Source: Rhodocollybia butyracea (lineage: Eukaryota > Basidiomycota > Agaricomycetes > Agaricales > Omphalotaceae). Taken from it: a DNA stretch of 64,000 nucleotides. The number at the start of each line of letters is the position of its first letter. The first letter of the stretch is position 1. Below are positions 43,727-56,773 of the stretch, piece by piece. The DNA is taken from positions 23,147 through 87,146 of the forward strand of contig JADNRY010000262.1 of the NCBI GenBank assembly GCA_015501585.1, in the 5' to 3' direction. The position numbers and the translations under genes are program-made. The notes below the pieces were generated by a model, which saw only the letters and a program-made list of their open reading frames with translations, searched no databases and had not been told where the DNA came from.

Positions 43727-46700
43727 ATGTCAGACTCATCAGCCGCCGGCAGCGCGTACCGTATTCAGCATCTTTCAGGTGTCGAAAATTACTCCACCTG
43801 GAAAATTAAAATGCTCGACATACTCACCGATTTAGGCCTCGAGGATTATGCCCTCGGCACGGCCGCTAAACCAAATGCACCCGACTCAGACCCCACAGTC
43901 TTAGCTTGGGCCAAGAAGGACCGACAAGCACTTTCCGCCATCCGACTCAGGGTTGGCGACGACCCGCTTGTATATATTTCTGATGCCGGGACATCACACA
44001 GTGCATGGAGCACTCTAGACAACATGTACCAGCCCCAAGGACCTACTGGCATTGTTATAGCTCGACGAAAGCTATTCCGTGCACAATGCCAGGATGGAGA
44101 AGATATTTCGGAGCATATCAAAACCATGACCCGATATAGAAAAGAACTCACCAGTCTCAATTCTAAATTGACTGATGACGAATTTTCTATTACACTGCTT
44201 ACTTCACTCCCAGACTCATAGAACAATTTTATTCAGGGAATCAACACCACTTCCCTCCCCGACTCCAACAAGCTCGTGGCGCGGATTTTAGAACAATCCC
44301 GCACCCAGCATGCCAAGCCGAACTCTGATGATGTTGCGCTTGCCGCCAACAGATTCAAACGGCAGTCTCACGGCACTACATCTCCATCAAATCAAGGCTG
44401 TCATAATTGCGGCCGGATCGGGCACTTCCAGAATGAATGCCGCGATGCCGCCGCCGGAAAAACATACACGCCACAGCAGAAGAAGCAGAACTACCAGCGT
44501 TCCTTGCGGAACCGCTCCCAGAACCCAAACCATGCTCACGTCACACAGGAAGAGTCACCCGCTATCAATTCCGACTCTAATTTTGCATTCATGAGTCAAT
44601 ACTCAGGAGATAAAGATTTACCTCCTGATACATGGTTGATAGACTCTGCCTGTACCAAGCACATCATTCGCAATAAATCATACTTTTCTGCTTATGTTGA
44701 AACACCTCGTCACACTGTCAAAGGGTTTGGCAGTACACCAGTCATTGGACAAGGCTCAGCAACCATTGCCAGCCACCTGGGCAAACATGCCTTCAATATT
44801 ACATTGAAGAATGCTTTGCATGTACCTGAGGCACCTGTCAATCTAATCAGTGTTGGATGCATTACCCAAGCTGGTTTTACAGTCAAGTTCACAGATAAGT
44901 ATGCATCTGTTTACACCCCAGGACCTTCACCACACGAAATAATACGTGGGAAGCGCATTGGCAAGTTATTTGCCATCACAGTCACTCACAGCTCAACTAG
45001 GTCATCACCTAGTAGTAAACCACCTATCAGATCTCCTCCCTCTAAGCCTACTTCTTTGGCACCTACACCCACTCTTGCATTGGGCCCCTCACAGCCTGCT
45101 GCTCAATCCTGGAAGGAATGGCACAAAGCCTTTGGTCATATTACACCAAAGTCTATCAAACTACTCGAGGACAAAGGCATGGTCACTGGCATGGTAGTTG
45201 ATCATGAGAGTCCACTTACCTTTGAGTGTGAAGCCTTCACACGTGCCAAGCAGCATGTGCAACCATTTCCTCCTGAAGCCAAAAGGAAATACACAGAAAT
45301 TGGTGAAATGACTTTCACTGATGTTTGGGGACCTGCACGTACCACTGGTATCAATCAAGAAAGATACTTTGTGTCATTTACTGATGGCGCATCCCGCCGT
45401 ACAGTAATCTACTTTATGAAACAGAAATCCAAGGTGGAGGACAAGATCAAACATTATGTTGCCTACATATTCACCCAAACTGGCAAACACTGTAAAGCAT
45501 TCCGCTTTGACAATGGTGGGGAATATATTTCAGGCAAAGTCAAACAATACCTTTCATCACAAGGTATTCGCTGTGAATACACCGCTGCACACTCACCCCA
45601 ACAAAATGGAGTTGCAGAAAGGCTCAACCGTACCATCATAGAGCATGCAAGAGCTATGCTTGCAGAATACAACTTACCACTATTTTTGTGGCCAGAGGCA
45701 GTAGCTTATGCTGTCTACCTGAAGAATCGCTCACCAACACGAGCATTGGAGGAATATATCACTCCAGATGAGGCATTCTGGAAGAGGAAACCAGATGTCA
45801 GCACTTTGCGAGAATTTGGGAGTAAATGTTGGGTACTCCGCCAGGATGGTCAAAATCAGAAACTTGCATCAAAATCTCGCCCATTTCACTTCACTGGACT
45901 TTCCGACGAATCCCGCGCATGGCGCTACTACAACCCAGAGTCCCGGAAAATTCAGACTTCATGAAACATTATTTTTGGATTTGACGAAAATCCCAAATCC
46001 GAGTCATCAGATATCCCTGTGTCGGCACTTGAGGGGGAGCAGAATACAGCAGAAAAAATCAAAACACCTCAGTCCAAGTCGCCAACACATGGTAACAACA
46101 CAGAAGAACCTTTGGAAACACCTGACCCTCCATCTGAACCAGTTTCGGCACCAGAGGCTACTTAGCCACCTGTCCCTAATTTACCCAAACCAGCACCTCC
46201 ACTCAGATCCTCTATTCCCAGATCTGCTAAATCCACTCCTATTAATTACAGGCTCTTGCACAATCCAGATTCACGCTCACCTCAGAAGCCAGATGCATGG
46301 AAAACTAGGGTACCTACCATTGACCCTAACTCAGAGCCAGACACTGCAGCATTTGCCTCTGCTGCAATGCAAGATCCATTGGCTAATGAACCACTCACTA
46401 TTGCTGAGGCAAAGTCACGCCCTGATTGGCCAAAGTGAAAGGAAGCAATGGATGCCGAAATTACACAACTCAATCAGCTTGATACTTACAAGCTCACACC
46501 ATGTCCAGCAGACAGGACTCCTATTGCTAATAAATGGGTATTTCGCGTCAAGCGTGATGATAAAGGGAATATCACTCGCTACAAGGCCCGCCTAGTCGCC
46601 AAAGGATTTTCTCAAATCCCAGGCATTGATTATGACGAAACATTTGCACCAGTAGTGCGCATGGAGACTGTCAGACTGCTCATTGCACTTGCAGCTCGCT

Positions 46701-47170
46701 ACAACCTCAAAGCTCATGTAGTCGATGTCATTGGAGCTTACCTCAATGGTAAACTCAATGAAGACATATATATGCTACAGCCTGAGGGCTACACAGATGG
46801 AACAACTCGAGTATGTAAACTCAAAAGGTCACTTTATGGCTTGAAGCAAGCCGGCAGGGTTTGGAACTTAACCCTTGACTCAAGCTTCAAGAAACTCAAC
46901 TTCACCCGTCTCCTGTCAGACCAGTGTGTCTACATACGGAGATCTGATGAAGGCATTATTATCATTGCAGTACATGTGGATGATATGTCTATCTTCACAT
47001 CCAGTGACAAGCTCATGTCAGAAATAGAATCCGAACTCTCCTCTGAATTCTCGATCCAGAAATTAGGTGAATTACGCCAACTACTGGGTATGGAAATTCA
47101 TCGAGATGACACCTCTATTATTATCACACAAACACAGTACCTCATCCTTAACGCTGCTGCGCAGCAATCC
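43727..47170 (+). pseudogene. Ty1/copia Gag-Pol, 3'-truncated and with four nonsense codons
   Basis: Gag starts at 43727 (RIQHLSGVENYSTWKIKMLD). The zinc knuckle is CHNCGRIGHFQNEC (about 44398) and the protease active site WLIDSACTKHII (44630). The GAG-pre-integrase region has WHKAFGHITPKS. The integrase triad lies in FTDVWGP, FRFDNGGEY and QNGVAERLNRTI. The reverse transcriptase has NKWVFRVKRDDKG, ARLVAKGFSQ, DVIGAYLNGKL, LYGLKQAGRVW and the catalytic VHVDDMSIF (46970). Stops: TAG 44219-44221 and TGA 46436-46438, both at expected Trp; TGA 45962-45964; TAG 46163-46165. The sequence leaves the family after TQTQYL (about 47140), so the end of reverse transcriptase, RNase H and the 3' LTR are missing. 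The frame is otherwise unshifted. Confidence 0.92.
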
Positions 47171-47299
47171 CCGACTACAAGGCAAATGTACTTGGGGTCA
47201 CATCTTGCCCCTTCATCTTTTGTTCACCTTATATTATTTGCTGTTAATCTAGTACTTGCTTACTCTTATTTCTGCTACTGACTATGCTTAACTGATCAT

Positions 47300-48918
47300 T
47301 AACTTTCATTATCTTTCACTAGCGCTTGATTGACTTCGTTTGAGCAATGTTTGAGTGCAGATAAATGATATGATCCAACAGATGATAAAGTCATGTTCGC
47401 GTCATGTGCACAGGGAGTGAACAAATTCCAGTACTTCTCACAGTTCCAAAGAGAGACTTGGCCCCTGTTATGGATTGCTAACCAGCTGTGGGCACTATTC
47501 AAGAAAAATCACTGTGTGATTAGTTGAAAAAGCAGCCGTGTTGAGGAGGTGACGCTGGGATTTATTGAGCAAGGTGCAAAGAAACAAGAGTACAGGAGTA
47601 GATAGAAAATAGGAATAGGAAGCAGGAAATGGTTGAAAAACTATAAGTGGGACTCCTAGACACAACTTAAAGAGCTGCTATGATAATTACTGGCAGAGCA
47701 ATAATCAAGAAACTGTAAGGAATATTGTCAAACAGATGATATGCATGATATGAGAACATACCTGGCAGAGTTAGGATAGAGAGAAGTCAGTTTGTCACTC
47801 TACCTGTGGATAAATATGCTACAACTTCACTTGTGAGTGTGGGCCATCGCGCTAAGCGCATGGCAGGTACGAGTCCTGATGTTTTATTATTGCCATTTTA
47901 CAAGCGCAGAAACGTTTCATTAGAATTCAACAAGACAAGCAAAAACTACCTTTGGAGTCCACAGGCATGCATTGAGCTGAAATGTTGATATAATAGTGGA
48001 CAAAGTCAAGGCTTGAGCTTGAGCAGTATCTGGTGAAAACTTAAAAGATATGAAATGGAGTCGGATCCATTGGAGAATGTGAGTGAGACAGAAGGCTTGG
48101 GACATCAATGTTCAACGTTCAACATTGATACTTAGATTCTTTTATGTTACTTGTGTTTGGGTTTGAAGACTTGACTTTCTTGCACTTCAAAGGTTTTTGT
48201 ATTGTCAGCACAACACTGCTTTTTGTTGAAGTCTTTTATACATTGCCTTTTATACATTGCCTAAAACACTATGAGATGTGATTGGCGAGTGAAAGATAAG
48301 AGCATACAGCTCAGCTTTCCTGGTACCCTTGATGTTAAATGTTGAAAGGTTGAAACTTGAAGCTCAAACATCGAGAATATTGAGAGGTTGAGTCATCGAT
48401 CACAGTGTGCAAATGAGAAATTGTGCTATAACTTCTTATAAGTGGTGTCTGAATGGGACAAGATAGGAAGCAAGTGACTTTTCCTCTTCATCAGAGCCTT
48501 GTTCAACTTGTACAAATTGAGTGACAATAGAAAATTGAAATACTCGTAGAAGAAGAATTACACACAAGCAGTAGACCTACTTTGAGTCTTGACACCACCA
48601 AAACAAGCCTGTAAATCCACAGTTTCTGGTCAACAAACAGAATGAAAGAAACAGGTTTTCAGCAAAGTGGTCAATTGACGAGATTTTAACGGGATTAACA
48701 ACAGAAGCTAAGCCAAAGGCAATGAATTTGAATGAAAGAAAAAATTGATTTGTACTGTGAAGCACGTGACGCACGCTTTGATGCTCCAAATATATCGAAA
48801 TGAAATCGTTTTTGGGTCAACCCGATTAGGATGAAATCAGGCTTAATTGGGACAAATTCCCATGCAAAACCCGCCATAAGGACGAGCCTTCATTTCATTC
48901 AGGACTCGTAAAATGTCC
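47300..48918. other. Spacer, no gene recognised
   Basis: Short frames only. AT-rich with scattered imperfect inverted GTTGAACGTTCAACATT motifs (48105-48125). No boundaries of a mobile element were found. Confidence 0.4.
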
Positions 48919-48925
48919 AAGTGAG

Positions 48926-51117
48926 CACTTCAGGCACCCCTTTCAATGCCCCAACTTAGGGCCAATTTTTCATCAAATATTGACCTCCTGGAGCAGGCAG
49001 TACCGGGCATTTACCGACCTTGGTACTACCAAGGCCCACGTGCCAGGGGTCCTGGTCTGGTACTACCACCTTGGTACTACCGGATTGAATTTTTCAAATC
49101 TCTTTTCTGGAGCCCAGAGCCATCCCCTTCAACCCTACCAGTCATACCTTAAACTAGACTATTCATTGGGCATGCCACATCATTTGCGTGCCAAATAGGC
49201 TCACAGCTTGATCACTGATGGTTGCATGATTCCTGCTGCCTGCAGCCAGAGCCCACCACCGCCAGGATATTTTTTCTGCAACAGATTGATAACCTGAAAC
49301 CTTGGTTGCCCTTCTCTTCTATGTGTTGGACACGATGGAATCAGCTAAGCAATTGATTTGCTTGCCGAAGTTTCTCTTGTGGTGTCGGTTGTTTGTTTTC
49401 CCCCGGAGTGCACACCATGCGGGATATTTATCTATTTATCCTTGTGTTTTACTTTATGTTTTATGTATATTACTCCGTATATTTCTCCGTAGCTGTAGTC
49501 TATTTAAGGTAGCTTACAGTATGATTTTCCCCTGCGCGTTTGCTAGGGCTTCTTGCTATTAGACCGGAGTGAACGTTGAGCTTATTCGACACCTTCTTTA
49601 ATTCACTCCAACACTATGACTGTGTACATATAGTACATTTATTTACAGGTTTTAAATGTTTCTATAACAATACATAATAAATATTGCAAGATGGGTGGGT
49701 AGAAAGACAGTGCTGTATGCTCTTTCTATGACCCCTCTTATTGTTCTTTGAAGTAGATCTCCCCTGATAGTTGGAACTTGAGCTGGGAAGAATACCTTTT
49801 ATTCAAAGTTAACTAATTAAAACCAAAGTCTCATTGTTACCAAACCATGGAAGAAGGAATTTCACTTTGGTCTATGAATGTTACATGCCTACTTCAGTCA
49901 AGCTGAAGTTAAATAAATAGGAATGGTGTATGTAGGGCTTTGTGGATGTTATCTGTACAGTATTATTACTGAATAAATAACTATTACAACTGTTTTTGGA
50001 TTCTAATAGCTCTGTAATATGAAGTCTTGGCACTACTGGGTCTTGTACTACCGGTCTGCCAACATGTTATGGACGTTTTGTCAATTACTAATATTTATTA
50101 ACTTGAGTGCTAAATAAATGAATCTGGTTTGGGACCATGAATCCATGCTAATGTTAAGTTTGCTACTCCCAAGAGCTTGGTATTACCGAGCTTGGTACTG
50201 CCGAGTTTGGTACTACCAATTTTGTACTACCGAGTTTGGTACTACCAGGGCTTGGTATTACCGAGTTTGGTACTACCAGTCTTGGAAGACCTGGGTATAA
50301 TATTACTGTCTCGGTTCAGTGGTTCCAATAGCATGACCTGCATCAAGGAGTGGATGCCATTGTGAACATTGGACAGGGAACAAAGGCTGGGTGTCTTCTG
50401 CACAACTCTAGTAGTGATAGCCTATACATGTACTTTCAAATTCCAATAACCTCAGATAATGTTCAAGCTATTACCTATATACAAATTAATTTACATACAC
50501 ATATGTTATGTAGGGTGGGTGACAATTTACCTTACCTTATTTAAACTCCGCTACCTTACAGCTACCTTATGTATTGAAACTACCTTAACCTACCTTTAAG
50601 GTACTTAAAGGACCTTATTGAACAAATTACCTTATTTGACCCCATTACCTGATTTTACTTCCACTTGGAAGCTAGACCTCACAATTAAGTACACCAAATT
50701 ACACCAAATACTTGCCAATGTTGACTATGATAACACCCTACTGTTTATACCCAGTCTGCTAGTGCATCACAAAAATTTAATCTGGCAGCAGGAATCATCA
50801 TGTAGCAGTCAGATAATGATCAGGCTGTGAGCCTATTTAGCAGGCAAACAATGCCCAATGCATAGTCTAGTGCAAGGGATGACTGGTAGGGGTTGAAGGG
50901 GATGGCTCTGGGCTCCAGAAAAGAGATTTGAAAATTTCAATCCGGTAGTACCGAGGTGGTAGTACCAGACCAGGACCCAGGGCCCAGGTACCAGACCGTG
51001 GTACTACCAATCCGGTAATACCAAGGTCGGTAAATGCCCGGTACTGCCTGCCCCAGGGGTCAATATTTGATGAAAAATTGGCCCTAAGTTGGGAGATTGA
51101 AAGGGGTGACTGAAGTG
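48926..51117. mobile_element. Long-TIR element with GGTACTACC repeats (2,192 bp), TSD AAGTGAG
   Basis: Inverted terminal regions of about 290 bp (48926-49215, 50810-51117) begin CACTTCAG and share CCCCTTTCAAT and CCAACTTAGGGCC. AAGTGAG lies at 48919-48925 and 51118-51124. Both arms and an internal array (50170-50290) carry TTGGTACTACCrAG units. No transposase was identified. The superfamily is uncertain: the CACT start suggests CMC, but the 7-bp TSD does not. Confidence 0.8.
50165..50292 (+). repeat. GAGTTTGGTACTACC tandem motif array
   Basis: About eight units of TTGGTAyTrCCGAG or variants, 14-18 bp apart, inside the long-TIR element. The same motif is subterminal in both TIRs, a pattern expected for transposase binding sites. 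Confidence 0.75.
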
Positions 51118-51124
51118 AAGTGAG

Positions 51125-51680
51125 AGGCCCAGAGGATGGGTCCAGGCTGGTGACAATAAGCCTGGAGACTCCTGGAGAACACCCAGAGAATTGTCTGGAC
51201 AAATCTGGGGAAGAACTCACCAGAAGAACATCCTCTGATAGAGGGAGTATAGTGCCGTCATTGAAGGAACACAGAATGGCCCAAGCGCTCCTCCCTCAAC
51301 CTTGCCTCAACCACGTCAATAAATTGTGCCGCATGGAAATTTCAGCAGATACAGCATGTAGCAAGCCACCTCCAACACTGCTCCGATCATGCTACTGCCC
51401 CAGCTTAGTATTGGACTCTGTTGCTCTTGAAATGTTTTATGCTTGCATTCTTCACTCTCATGTATCAGTTATATCCCAATGTACATCAGACTTCTTGATG
51501 TATCATCACCCTTAGTTTTGCTCTCGAGATGCACTCCACTGAGACATTTATGAGTTGCATCCCATCATGTGCCAGACTTATTGTTGTACTCATTGCTTGC
51601 TGTTGAGGAACTGTTGCGTCATTTTAAACTTGGTGGTTAATCTAGCTAGTGTCCTAGGTAATTGAATGCATATATGTAAG
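51125..51680. other. Spacer before the copia 5' LTR
   Basis: No gene recognised. The open plus frame 51120-51515 has no family features. The copia TSD copy GTAAG lies at 51676-51680. Confidence 0.4.
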
Positions 51681-51957
51681 TGTTAGAGCTTACTCCGTAC
51701 ATATACATATTGGGACTAATATACGCAGCTTTGACCATCCCTATTCTGTATATGTGCTTACTTTATACTATACAGCTGGTACTTAGTCACGTAGAGTGGC
51801 ATATACGACTCCCTCAGTTGCTTTCCTAACAACTGAGGTGAGACCATTTTCTTTATATTTAGTTTATCCACTTACTGACATACATACAGTTGAACTTACC
51901 TTAACAGGTATATAATATAGTTGCTTTCCTAACAACTGAGTTGAACTTACCTTAACA
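51681..51957 (+). repeat. 5' LTR of copia element (277 bp)
   Basis: TGTTAGAGCTTAC..CCTTAACA. It contains two copies of a GTTGCTTTCCTAACAAC hairpin; the first has a 9-bp stem CCTCAGTTG/CAACTGAGG. TATATAATATAG lies between them and could be the TATA region. Confidence 0.93.
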
Positions 51958-52033
51958 GATTATAAGACTCGGGCTCTAACAGCGCAAATATCGAGAAAAA
52001 CATATTATCAAAAGTATATTGTCCAGTGCGAAA

Positions 52034-53096
52034 ATGTCGTCAGGAAATCTACTAAACATACCAAGACTCCCAGACGAGAAACAGCTCGTTGGCCAAGAAA
52101 ACTGGAGGCCATTCAAAAGAGAAATTTTATTTGCTATCCAATCAAAAGGCTTGACTGGCTATCTCGATGGGACTATCGCTAGACCAACCCCTGTGGCTAC
52201 CTACCCTGGACCAATCTACACGCCCCAGCAGACGCCACTGTTCAGCCCAGTTCCCCAGTACAAGGAGTGGGAAGCCCGTGACAGGCTCGTTGCTGGAGCA
52301 ATTGTGTCAAACGTGGTTGACCCCACCAGCCTTGGAATTGATGAGACAAAGAGGGCCTCCAAAATCTGGAAGAACCTCATTAAGCAGTTTGAGAAGAAAG
52401 ATGAACAACATATCCACTTTGCAGATACAGCTCTCTGTTCTGAGAGATTTGACCCGCTCAAACAGACCATGGAAGCCCACAAAAAGAAGATGCGAAACCT
52501 CCTGAAAAAGGTCCATGACCTAGGAGGAGTATTCCCAACGCACAGTTCTGTCTCATTCTTATCTCATCCATGCCTAGCGACTGGAAGCGAGATGTCTGCA
52601 TTGTCCCAGGAACGTCCAGTGCAGACATGTTCACATACCTTCATACTCTCTGGCTTCAGAAGGAAGAGGAGAGATTGGAGGAGGAATGAGAGACCAAGAA
52701 GGTCAAGGCATTCATGGCCGCCCGTCCTCAGGGTAACTACCAACAGCGCACTGGAGACAGGCCACATCCACCTGCCACAACTGTGGAAAGCCTGGACACA
52801 TGGCTAGGAAATGCTGGGTGAAAGGCGGCGGTATGGAAGGCCAAGGACCGAAACAGGGACAGTCAAACAAGGGAAAGACCGAACTGAATGCGAAAGTAGT
52901 AGCAATGGAGGACACCAAGTCTGATGCCAGCACACCTATGGCTACCTACGTCCTATTGGCAAATGCCATGAACCCCTTGAGTATGTCTAAATCCATCCAA
53001 GAGCTTGAACCAATCACTGACTCTGAGGCTAGACTGTATAATCCTGTTCTAAAGGTCACAGGTCAGCGAAAGGGGGGAGAGCATGGATGTAGATAA
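52034..53096 (+). pseudogene. Copia Gag (UBN2/DUF4219-like) with frameshifts
   Basis: Starts at ATG 52034 (MSSGNLLNIPRLPDEKQ). WRPFKREILFAIQSKGL, ARDRLVAGAIVSNV and ASKIWKNLIKQFEKKD match copia capsid order. The frame shifts near 52540 into SSMPSDWKRDVCIVPGTS and LHTLWLQKEEERLEEE, where TGA replaces an expected Arg (52686-52688), and again near 52755 into the zinc knuckle CHNCGKPGHMARKC (52780). It would package element RNA. The three frame changes make it non-functional unless they are sequence errors. Confidence 0.82.
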
Positions 53097-56000
53097 AGAC
53101 ATACTTAGTTATACAATTGTCAGCTCTAAAGATTGTACTGTCTGCAAGGGAACTATGTCCCTATACTCACCTCCCGCTCCTATAACACAAACTTTTCTTG
53201 ACTCCGGCATGTCAGAGCACCGTTGGGTGCACAAATCAGACTTTATTGAGTATACTGAGGTACAAGGCAGAGAGGCAATAGCGCCATATTGGGCGATGTG
53301 GGGAGATTCGAAATACAAGGAGTTGGGACAGTACAATTTGTCATGCGCATAGGCGAGAACGAAAGGACCATAAAACTCCAGGGCGTAAAACACACTCCAT
53401 CATTCACACACAACCTGATATCACTCTCAACATTAGACCACAAAGGAATGAGAGGAGAGTGGGGAGGCGGCATAATGACTGTAAAGTCGCCCAAAGGGGA
53501 GGTCATTATACAGGGGCACAGCAAAGCAAAGATGTATGAGGTGGAGATCCTAGAGTCAGGGAGTGTAAACATCAACTACTCGCGTGCAAGAGATAAACCA
53601 GCCAACTTACTTACTTGGCATAGACGGCTAGGCCACATTGCAATCCAGCACATACTACAGTGCATGACCAGTTGGAATCTTGTTGACAGTCTGAATATTA
53701 TAAAAAGCGAGGTGGAGGGGATGTGCAAAGATTGCCTATATGGGAAGGCAAAGAGACAGCCCTTTGATGAGGTACTCATGCACGAGACCAAGGTACTCAA
53801 GCGCGTACACATTGACATGTTCAGGCCAGCGAGAACACAAACCAGAGGAGGATGCAGCTACCTTCTGCTCTGCATGGACGGGAAGTCATTGTTCCATTTA
53901 CCGTTCTACTTGAATAATAAATGCAAGGAGACAGGGTTGAAGTGCCTACACAAGTACCGCATTATGGCGGAGAAGCAGACAGGGAAGAAGCTGAGAACCA
54001 TATGCATAGATGGCAGTGGAGAGTTGAATAATGGAGCAGTAGATGAATACTGCACTGAAAATGGCATCCTTATTGAGAAGGTACCACACGATTCATCTGC
54101 GGCAAATGGAGTGGCTGAGTGAGCGTTCAGGACTGTAATGGAGGGACACACACATTGCTTGAGGGTTCAGGCTTTCCATATTACTTCTGGGCGAAGCGTC
54201 GGCGATGTTCATTTACATGGATAATTTTGTCCCATCAGCAAGATACCCAGACCTTGTACCTGTTGAGCAATGGACAAGCAAGAGACAGGACATATCACAC
54301 CTGAGGCCCTTTGGGTGCAATTGCTGGGCGACATTACCACAAAGAACTGATGGGAAGCTTGGAAGGCAAGCGGTCAAAGGCAGACTACTGGGATATCTGG
54401 GAAGACAGGGGTACAGGATCTGGGTTCCAGAAATGAAAAACCATCGAAGAAAGTCATGATGTGGTTTTTGAGGAAGGGACACCACACCATACACATATGC
54501 CAACAGCTCAGGGTGATCAAGATGTAATTGAAGATAACGAGATAATCAAACAATTGGACCCAATCGACCCTGTGTCTAAGCTTAAACCCTGAATACAACA
54601 CCCGCAGCTATGCCAAATGTGGACACACCACGGATGCACAGTGAGCCACTCAAACCTGCCGAACCTGATAACCTTGGTGCAGCACCCAACTGCAGAACAC
54701 CATACAACCACCAGAGCCAGTCCGCCATAGTGCATGCGGCCATATCCCATCACATAGACTCATCAAGAGTGGAGAATATGAGGAGCAAGAAGAGAAAGCG
54801 AGGGTGGAGGGAGAAGCATGGACTAACGAGGCAGTGGCAGAGGAACAGCCACTGGCACTTATCTCCAAAAGCCCATACTCCTTTGCCATGACATCAGGCG
54901 AACTCTGGGTGCCGACCTCATACAAACAGGCGATGAAGCGGCCAGACCTCTGGAGGGAGCCAATGGAGAGGGAGTACAGGACATTAATGGTGAAGGACTG
55001 CTGGGAGCTTGTACCTCTTCCCCCGGATGCAAATCTGACTGGCGGCAGGTGGACCTATGCAATAAAATTCAACGCTGAAGGGAATCTGCTAAAGCGAAAA
55101 GCGAGGTATGTTGCTCAGGGCTACACACAAATACAGGGTCAGGACTATGATAAGACATATGGTGGAGTACGCGTATGGAGTCTGTCCGACTGGTCTTGGC
55201 AATCATCACAGTTCTGAAGCTGTCTATCTTCCAGGTGGACTTCACTGCAGCGTTCCTCAATAGTCCAATCATGCACAAAGTCTACATGAAACAACCAGAA
55301 GGGTTTGTTAAGCCCGGAACAGAGCACCTTGTGTGTAAACTGAAAAAGTCAATATACGGCACAATGCAGGGGAGCCATGACTGGCAGGCGACACTAGTGG
55401 AGGGCTACAGGAACAATGGGTATACAACTTCACAGGTGGACCCATGTATCAGATTTTGACAAGTCGGGGATGAGTATACCATAACAAGCACATACGGGGA
55501 CAACATATGTGGAGGATCTTCTACCGAGGCAGGACGCGATAAAGCAGTTGAGGACCTAGGAAGTCAATGGGTCGCAAATGAGGTGAGGATGGAGGTACTG
55601 CTTGGAATGACAATCAGACAGAACCTGATAACCAAAGCAATTACACTCTCACAAAGGAGGTATTTCGAACGCATGCTCAAGCACTTTGGATTCCAGGATG
55701 TACGACGACGGAATACTCCCCTCCCACCGAATGTCAAACTAATAGAAGCACCGAACCCATTGCCAGAGGAAGAACGACAGTTTATGGAAGACAAGCCCTA
55801 CCGCGCCTTCATTGGATCTAGTATGTGGGGCCAGGTATGTACCCGACCCGACATGGCATACGCAGCAGGGCTGCTAGCAAAGTACCAACTAAACCCAGGT
55901 TGCAACACTGGGAATGTGTCGTGTGGCTAGCGGGGTACATAGCAAACACACTTGACTATGACATCATCTATGGGTGCCCAGAGCCATTAGAGGACAAGCC

Positions 56001-56481
56001 AGGCACAGGCCTCAAACCACATGGGTTTGTAGACTCTGACCACGGCAGGTGCAGGGACACATCCAGGTCGACCTCCGGATATGTCTTCTTCATGGCAGGT
56101 GGCCCCGTATCCTGGAGTTTGAAAAGACAAGCAACAGTAGCCCTTTCGATGACCAAGGCTGAGTACATTGTGCTGTCCTGTGCCACACAACAGGCAATCT
56201 GGCTGAAATTGTTCTTATCCGAGGTGAAGCAGGAGGGTCCAATTGATATGCAAGGCGATAACTTCGGGTCAGTGTGCTTGACAGAGAACCCCAACCGGCA
56301 CGCACTGGTCAAACACATCGAGATGAGGCACCACTACATGCGAGAGAAGGTGGCGAGTGGGGAGGTGATGGTAACGAGGATTCGATTGGGCGAAAATGTG
56401 GCAGACGTGTTCACCAAGGCACTGAGCGGCCCAACCCACTCCACGCTGGTATCACTTCTTGGGATAGACCATACAGAGTAG
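53083..56481 (+). pseudogene. Copia Pol: protease, integrase, reverse transcriptase, RNase H
   Basis: The protease site is TFLDSGMSEHRWV (53195); a shift near 53285 follows. GAG-pre-integrase is LLTWHRRLGHIAIQHI. The integrase core shows HIDMFRPAR, ICIDGSGELNN and ANGVAE, with TGA (54119-54121) replacing Arg directly after the catalytic Glu. Reverse transcriptase starts near 54970 (MEREYRTLMVKDCWELVP) and has YAIKFNAEGN, QVDFTAAFLN, KLKKSIYGTMQ and a region at 55475-55510 where the usual YxDD is changed to STYGDNI. TGA at 55457-55459 again replaces Arg. RNase H carries GFVDSDHGRCRDTSRSTSGY, TVALSMTKAEY and HIEMRHHYMREKV. Frame changes near 55165 and 55915 add to the decay. Stop at 56481, 7 bp before the 3' LTR. 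Confidence 0.88.
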
Positions 56482-56487
56482 GGGGGG

Positions 56488-56766
56488 TGTTAGAGCTTAC
56501 TCTGTAGTATACATATTGGGACTAATATACGCAGCTTTGACCATCCCTATTCCATATACGCCATGCTTACTTTATACTATACAGCTGGTACTTAGTCACG
56601 TAGAGCGGCATATACGACTCCCTCAGTTGCTTTCCTAACAACTGAGGTGAGACCGTTTTCTTTATATTTAGTTTATCCACTTACTGACATACATACAGCT
56701 GAACTTACCTTAACAGGTATATAATATAGTTACTTTCCTAACAACTGAGTTGAACTTACCTTAACA
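56488..56766 (+). repeat. 3' LTR of copia element (279 bp)
   Basis: Pairs with 51681-51957. It differs by a few substitutions and small indels near its positions 20-80. A hAT-like MITE begins seven bases downstream. Confidence 0.93.
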
Positions 56767-56773
56767 GTAAGAC

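Larger units (their letters stand above)
51681..56766 (+). mobile_element. Full-length Ty1/copia retrotransposon (5,086 bp), TSD GTAAG
   Basis: Both LTRs, TG..CA ends and GTAAG duplications (51676-51680, 56767-56771) define the element exactly. The gene order is gag, protease, integrase, reverse transcriptase, RNase H, as in copia. A G-rich polypurine tract (AGAGTAGGGGGGG) directly precedes the 3' LTR. The LTRs are about 95% identical by eye. The coding part is broken by frameshifts and TGA codons, so the copy is non-autonomous now. Confidence 0.95.

Noticed and set aside
45768..46595. 275-codon open frame overlapping the copia pol region
   Set aside because: Its sequence is the +1 reading of the integrase-to-reverse-transcriptase linker, while the pol frame carries the domain motifs; the Pro/His/Leu-rich reading is a shadow.
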